From: an uncultured Pseudomonadota bacterium
Lineage (GTDB): Bacteria; Pseudomonadota; Gammaproteobacteria; Steroidobacterales; Steroidobacteraceae
DNA length: 36,109 bases
Assembly (NCBI GenBank): GCA_903929455.1
Contig: CAIYVA010000142.1
Span: forward strand, 1-36,109
Direction: 5' to 3'
This document shows, one piece after another, positions 33,718 to 36,109 of this stretch. Each line of letters opens with the position of its first letter. Within the stretch, counting starts at the first letter, position 1. A program made the position numbers and the translations under genes. The notes under the pieces are model-generated. The model had not been told where the DNA came from and ran no database searches. It was given only the letters and a program-made list of their open reading frames with translations.

Positions 33718-33940
33718 AAATAGGCTGCTTAAATAAAGTAATAATCAATATAATCAATTACTTATTTATTTAAATGTTCCACGCGATGTTCCACGAAAGC
33801 GCTGCCGCTGCCTTAGGTGGCACCACGCACTGGCATGGCTGGCCTACCCGCATCGTGCCGTGGTGCGGTTTCGTGTACCCAAAGTGCTATATATTCGTTT
33901 AAATTCAATTAGTTACTGATGTTTCGTCTCGAAACTAGGC
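33691..33940. other. Candidate partition centromere (parS) with IHF site and repeats
   Basis: Gene-free 250 bases between parB and the kfrA-like gene. 33691-33774 is 79% A+T. AATCAATTACTTA (33752-33764) is a perfect IHF consensus. TGTTCCACG occurs twice, at 33775-33783 and 33787-33795 (12-base period), and is half of a chromosomal-type parS. Further CCACG at 33823-33827, CGTGG at 33859-33863, and CACGAAA (33792-33798) versus TTTCGTG (33869-33875) form inverted copies. GTTTCG-TCT-CGAAAC (33921-33935) lies at the parB end. The order parA-parB-parS with an IHF site matches P1-type systems. Confidence 0.6.
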
Positions 33941-34918
33941 TTAGCTCAGGTCTTTCAGCACCTGCTCCATGGCCTGCATCACGCCCTCTCGATCCGCCAC
34001 CTTAAGTCCCTTCGGGAAAGCCAGCGTGACTTTGCCCTTGGAGTTGCGCGTGAGGATGGCGCGACCAGCGCTACCGACGTTGTACTCGCGACGCATCGGG
34101 GGAAGTTTGCGGGTTTGATCGAGGCTTGCCAGCAAGAGCTTTAACACCACCCGTGGATCACGCCCCCCCTCCTCCTCACGCCGCGCCAAATTCTTAGCGG
34201 CCTGCAGCACCACATCCCGAGCGCCCGGACGCTCCATGAGGGCAATGAGCTTATATGCCTGCTCTACAGGCACCGCGGACCGATCGACGATCAGGCTGGC
34301 GATGGGGCCATGATTGAGCAATTGGGCTGCCTTCAGCATCTTGGCCACCTGCCCTTTTGACACGTTTAAGGCATGCGCCAGCGAGTCCTGGGTCGGAAAT
34401 AACTTGGCTTCCAACTGGATCTGAAAGGACAAGGCGCGCTCCATCGGCGTGATGTCCTGGCGATCGGCATTCTCCAAATGCATCAATACCGCTGCTTGGC
34501 TGTCAGGGATCTCCACTACCCGCACTTTCAATTTGTGATTGGTGGCTTCACAGGCATAGCGGCGACGCATGCCGTAGATGATTTCATAGTCAAAATCGCT
34601 GTCCCCCACCACGCGACGCGCCAACGCGGGTTCTTGTTGGCCATCTTTCGGGATGGACTGAATCAGATCCTCGCAGCGCTCGCGCGTGTACCAGGCGGCG
34701 GTACGGTTATGGTATTTCCAGCCACGGCACCGCTTCGGATCGACGCTTAAAATGGTCTCACGGGTAAGTCCCGGGCTCGTACGCCCTTGCAGTGCCAGCT
34801 CAGCCGTCGGCAGCACCGCGCGCATCCCGGCGCGAGCCGGTTCCACGTCAGGACGACTTTTTAAGGAGGTGGCGATATCGCCTAACTTCGTACCGCCAAA
34901 TAGCTTCTTATTGCTCAT
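33941..34918 (-). CDS. parB: ParB-type centromere-binding protein
   Basis: 325 residues from ATG 34918, with a G-rich SD just upstream; 11 bases separate it from the parA stop. The ParB/Srx CTPase domain is visible: GQQEPALARRV (box I), YEIIYGMRRRYAC (GxRRxxA, CTP binding) and HLENADRQDITPMERALSF (ENxxRxD-type box). The central helix-turn-helix is DSLAHALNVSKGQVAKMLKAAQLL. The C-terminal part (VGSAGRAILTRNSKGKVTL) should be the dimer domain. It would bind the parS candidate just downstream of its gene and act with ParA in segregation. It is more like plasmid and chromid ParB than the Spo0J-like chromosomal type. Confidence 0.92.
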   Translation of the reverse strand: MSNKKLFGGTKLGDIATSLKSRPDVEPARAGMRAVLPTAELALQGRTSPGLTRETILSVDPKRCRGWKYHNRTAAWYTRERCEDLIQSIPKDGQQEPALARRVVGDSDFDYEIIYGMRRRYACEATNHKLKVRVVEIPDSQAAVLMHLENADRQDITPMERALSFQIQLEAKLFPTQDSLAHALNVSKGQVAKMLKAAQLLNHGPIASLIVDRSAVPVEQAYKLIALMERPGARDVVLQAAKNLARREEEGGRDPRVVLKLLLASLDQTRKLPPMRREYNVGSAGRAILTRNSKGKVTLAFPKGLKVADREGVMQAMEQVLKDLS

Positions 34919-34929
34919 CCCCGCCCCCT

Positions 34930-36105
34930 TCAGGTTATGCCCTGCGCACTTAATTCCGTTCGTTTGGATGGCCACTCACGCAAAATCGCCAGTTCGATCT
35001 CGCGATAGACACCATCCATCATCTCGAGCACCTTGCGATTAGGCTTCGCGACCTCGTACGGGCCCACGAACTGCGCCGACGCATTAATGACTTCCGCCGA
35101 ATGGAAAAACACGCGTTGGAATACTGACTCACCAAAACACGCGCGCATCACATCTACAAACTGCCGCTGACTGTCATAGCGCTGGTCATACAGCGTGGTC
35201 AGCACCGAAATCCATCGATAGCTCTTATCCGGTGCAAGCTGCGCCACGTAATTTCGGATCATCCGAAAGAACTGCACGGTCGATGAGAAATCGAACATCT
35301 TGGCGGCGGTTGGCACTAACAGGGCATCCGCCGCGATCAACACGTTGAGAGAAATCACGCCTAAGGCCGGTGGCGAATCGAGCAGCACCACGTCGTAGTT
35401 CTGTGCCACCGTCTGAATACCGTAACTGAGCTCCGCAAAGACCTCCCGACGGGCCTCCGGGGTCGCCTGCTCGGCGATGTGCAGTACCAAGGCGATCTCT
35501 GCCTCATACAGCGCCAGACACGCTGGAATCAAATCAATTCCCGGGAAATAGGTCTTTCGCACCACCGGCTCTAAGGTGGGATGTGCGCCGCCTAAGTACG
35601 CCAAGATCGTATCGTCTTGCGCGATCTCCGCATCCGGCACGTAGCCAAACATCGAGGTGGTGGTCGCCTGACTGTCGGTATCAATCACCAAGACGCGATA
35701 CCCCTTCAGCGCCAGGTAATGCGCGAAGTTAATGCAGGTGGTCGACTTGCCCACGCCGCCTTTGAAGTTCTGACACGCAATGACCATCGGTTGGTCGCGC
35801 TCAGGATCCCGGTGCGGCAAAGTCCCAAAGTGAGCGCGAAATGCTTGGACCTGCTCTAAGGTGTACCCCACCCGACGGTTGTTATCGGGATTGCGGGCAG
35901 CCGGTGTCACCATGAGTTCCGCCTCCGCCCGCGCTAAGGTCGTGCGATCACGCCCCACCATGGCAGCGGCTTCCGAGGGACTGAACAAACGCTGCAGAGA
36001 CTTACGCTCGTGCGGCGACTGCCCCATCTCGTGCATCTTGGTCAAAAAGCTTTCGCTGGACGCCAGAATGTCGTCTAACTTGTCAATCGCTCGGGTGACT
36101 GGCAC
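34930..36105 (-). CDS. parA: Type Ia ParA partition ATPase, 5' end at the window edge
   Basis: 391 residues from GTG 36105; the frame stays open to the window end, so the true start may lie outside. The N-terminal 100 residues contain a MerR-like helix-turn-helix (LFSPSEAAAMVGRDRTTLARA), the mark of P1-type (Ia) ParA, which also represses its own operon. The ATPase core has the deviant Walker A NFKGGVGKSTTCINFAHYLA with the signature Lys, VLVIDTDSQATTTSMFG (A') and VVLLDSPPALGVISLNVL (Walker B). It is followed immediately by parB. ParA binds nucleoid DNA with ATP and moves ParB-bound replicons. Confidence 0.93.
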   Translation of the reverse strand: MPVTRAIDKLDDILASSESFLTKMHEMGQSPHERKSLQRLFSPSEAAAMVGRDRTTLARAEAELMVTPAARNPDNNRRVGYTLEQVQAFRAHFGTLPHRDPERDQPMVIACQNFKGGVGKSTTCINFAHYLALKGYRVLVIDTDSQATTTSMFGYVPDAEIAQDDTILAYLGGAHPTLEPVVRKTYFPGIDLIPACLALYEAEIALVLHIAEQATPEARREVFAELSYGIQTVAQNYDVVLLDSPPALGVISLNVLIAADALLVPTAAKMFDFSSTVQFFRMIRNYVAQLAPDKSYRWISVLTTLYDQRYDSQRQFVDVMRACFGESVFQRVFFHSAEVINASAQFVGPYEVAKPNRKVLEMMDGVYREIELAILREWPSKRTELSAQGIT

Positions 36106-36109
36106 ACTG

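Noticed and set aside
33691-33774. Replication origin
   Set aside because: The stretch is AT-rich, but I found no DnaA box, regular iterons or initiator gene in the window. An origin is possible but unsupported.
33775-33795. Canonical chromosomal parS
   Set aside because: Only half-sites (TGTTCCACG) in direct orientation are present, not the 16-bp inverted consensus. I report a candidate plasmid-type centromere instead.

Overview
The window looks like a gammaproteobacterial genome of moderate G+C, possibly related to Xanthomonadales. This rests on protein flavour only: a YbiT very close to the enterobacterial one, an AhpC/AhpF pair with the enterobacterial cysteine spacing, a glutaryl-CoA dehydrogenase, DUF885 and DUF3293 proteins, and an ECF sigma/polymer-forming/RDD cluster. 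Coding density is high and short gene overlaps are common. I saw no rRNA, tRNA, CRISPR array or insertion sequence.

Layout. 1-5578: a tripartite RND efflux operon in the order permease (5' end cut off by the window), adaptor, outer-membrane factor, with overlapping genes. 5670-8032: a peroxide-defence operon, ahpC-ahpF, behind a strong OxyR-like operator, with a hairpin between the two genes. 8057-9262 (minus): glutaryl-CoA dehydrogenase. 9336-14321: a plus-strand run with an RluA-type pseudouridine synthase, a GDT1/TMEM165 cation transporter, a secreted PAF-acetylhydrolase-like hydrolase, a homocysteine S-methyltransferase and an SDR oxidoreductase. 14324-17061: a small membrane protein (minus), an exported alpha/beta hydrolase and a heptosyltransferase-type GT9. 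17058-18722 (minus): gamma-glutamyltranspeptidase. 19001-21644: a TauE/SafE permease and the ABC-F protein Uup.

21687-25218 is the most unusual chromosomal-type stretch. A TIGR02466-type 2OG/Fe(II) oxygenase gene on the minus strand has a clean intrinsic terminator inside its own 5' leader. Diverging from it is an operon with an ECF sigma factor, a small two-helix membrane protein (candidate anti-sigma lacking a zinc motif), a polymer-forming (bactofilin-like) membrane protein and an RDD domain. The last two look like one protein split by a -1 frameshift.

25301-30162 (minus): a DUF885 peptidase-like protein, an NRAMP relative missing the canonical Asn and Met metal ligands, and a coupled methyltransferase/RsuA-family pseudouridine synthase pair. 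30371-31975: ybiT. 32007-33193 (minus): a FAH-family hydrolase and a DUF3293 protein.

33186-36109 looks plasmid- or chromid-derived. It has a type Ia parA (N-terminal HTH) and parB on the minus strand. Just downstream of parB is an AT-rich, repeat-bearing segment with a perfect IHF consensus, which is a parS candidate. A KfrA-like coiled-coil DNA-binding gene follows, whose sigma70-like promoter overlaps a perfect 22-bp palindrome. A partition cassette joined directly to ordinary chromosomal genes suggests a chromid, an integrated plasmid or an ICE boundary.
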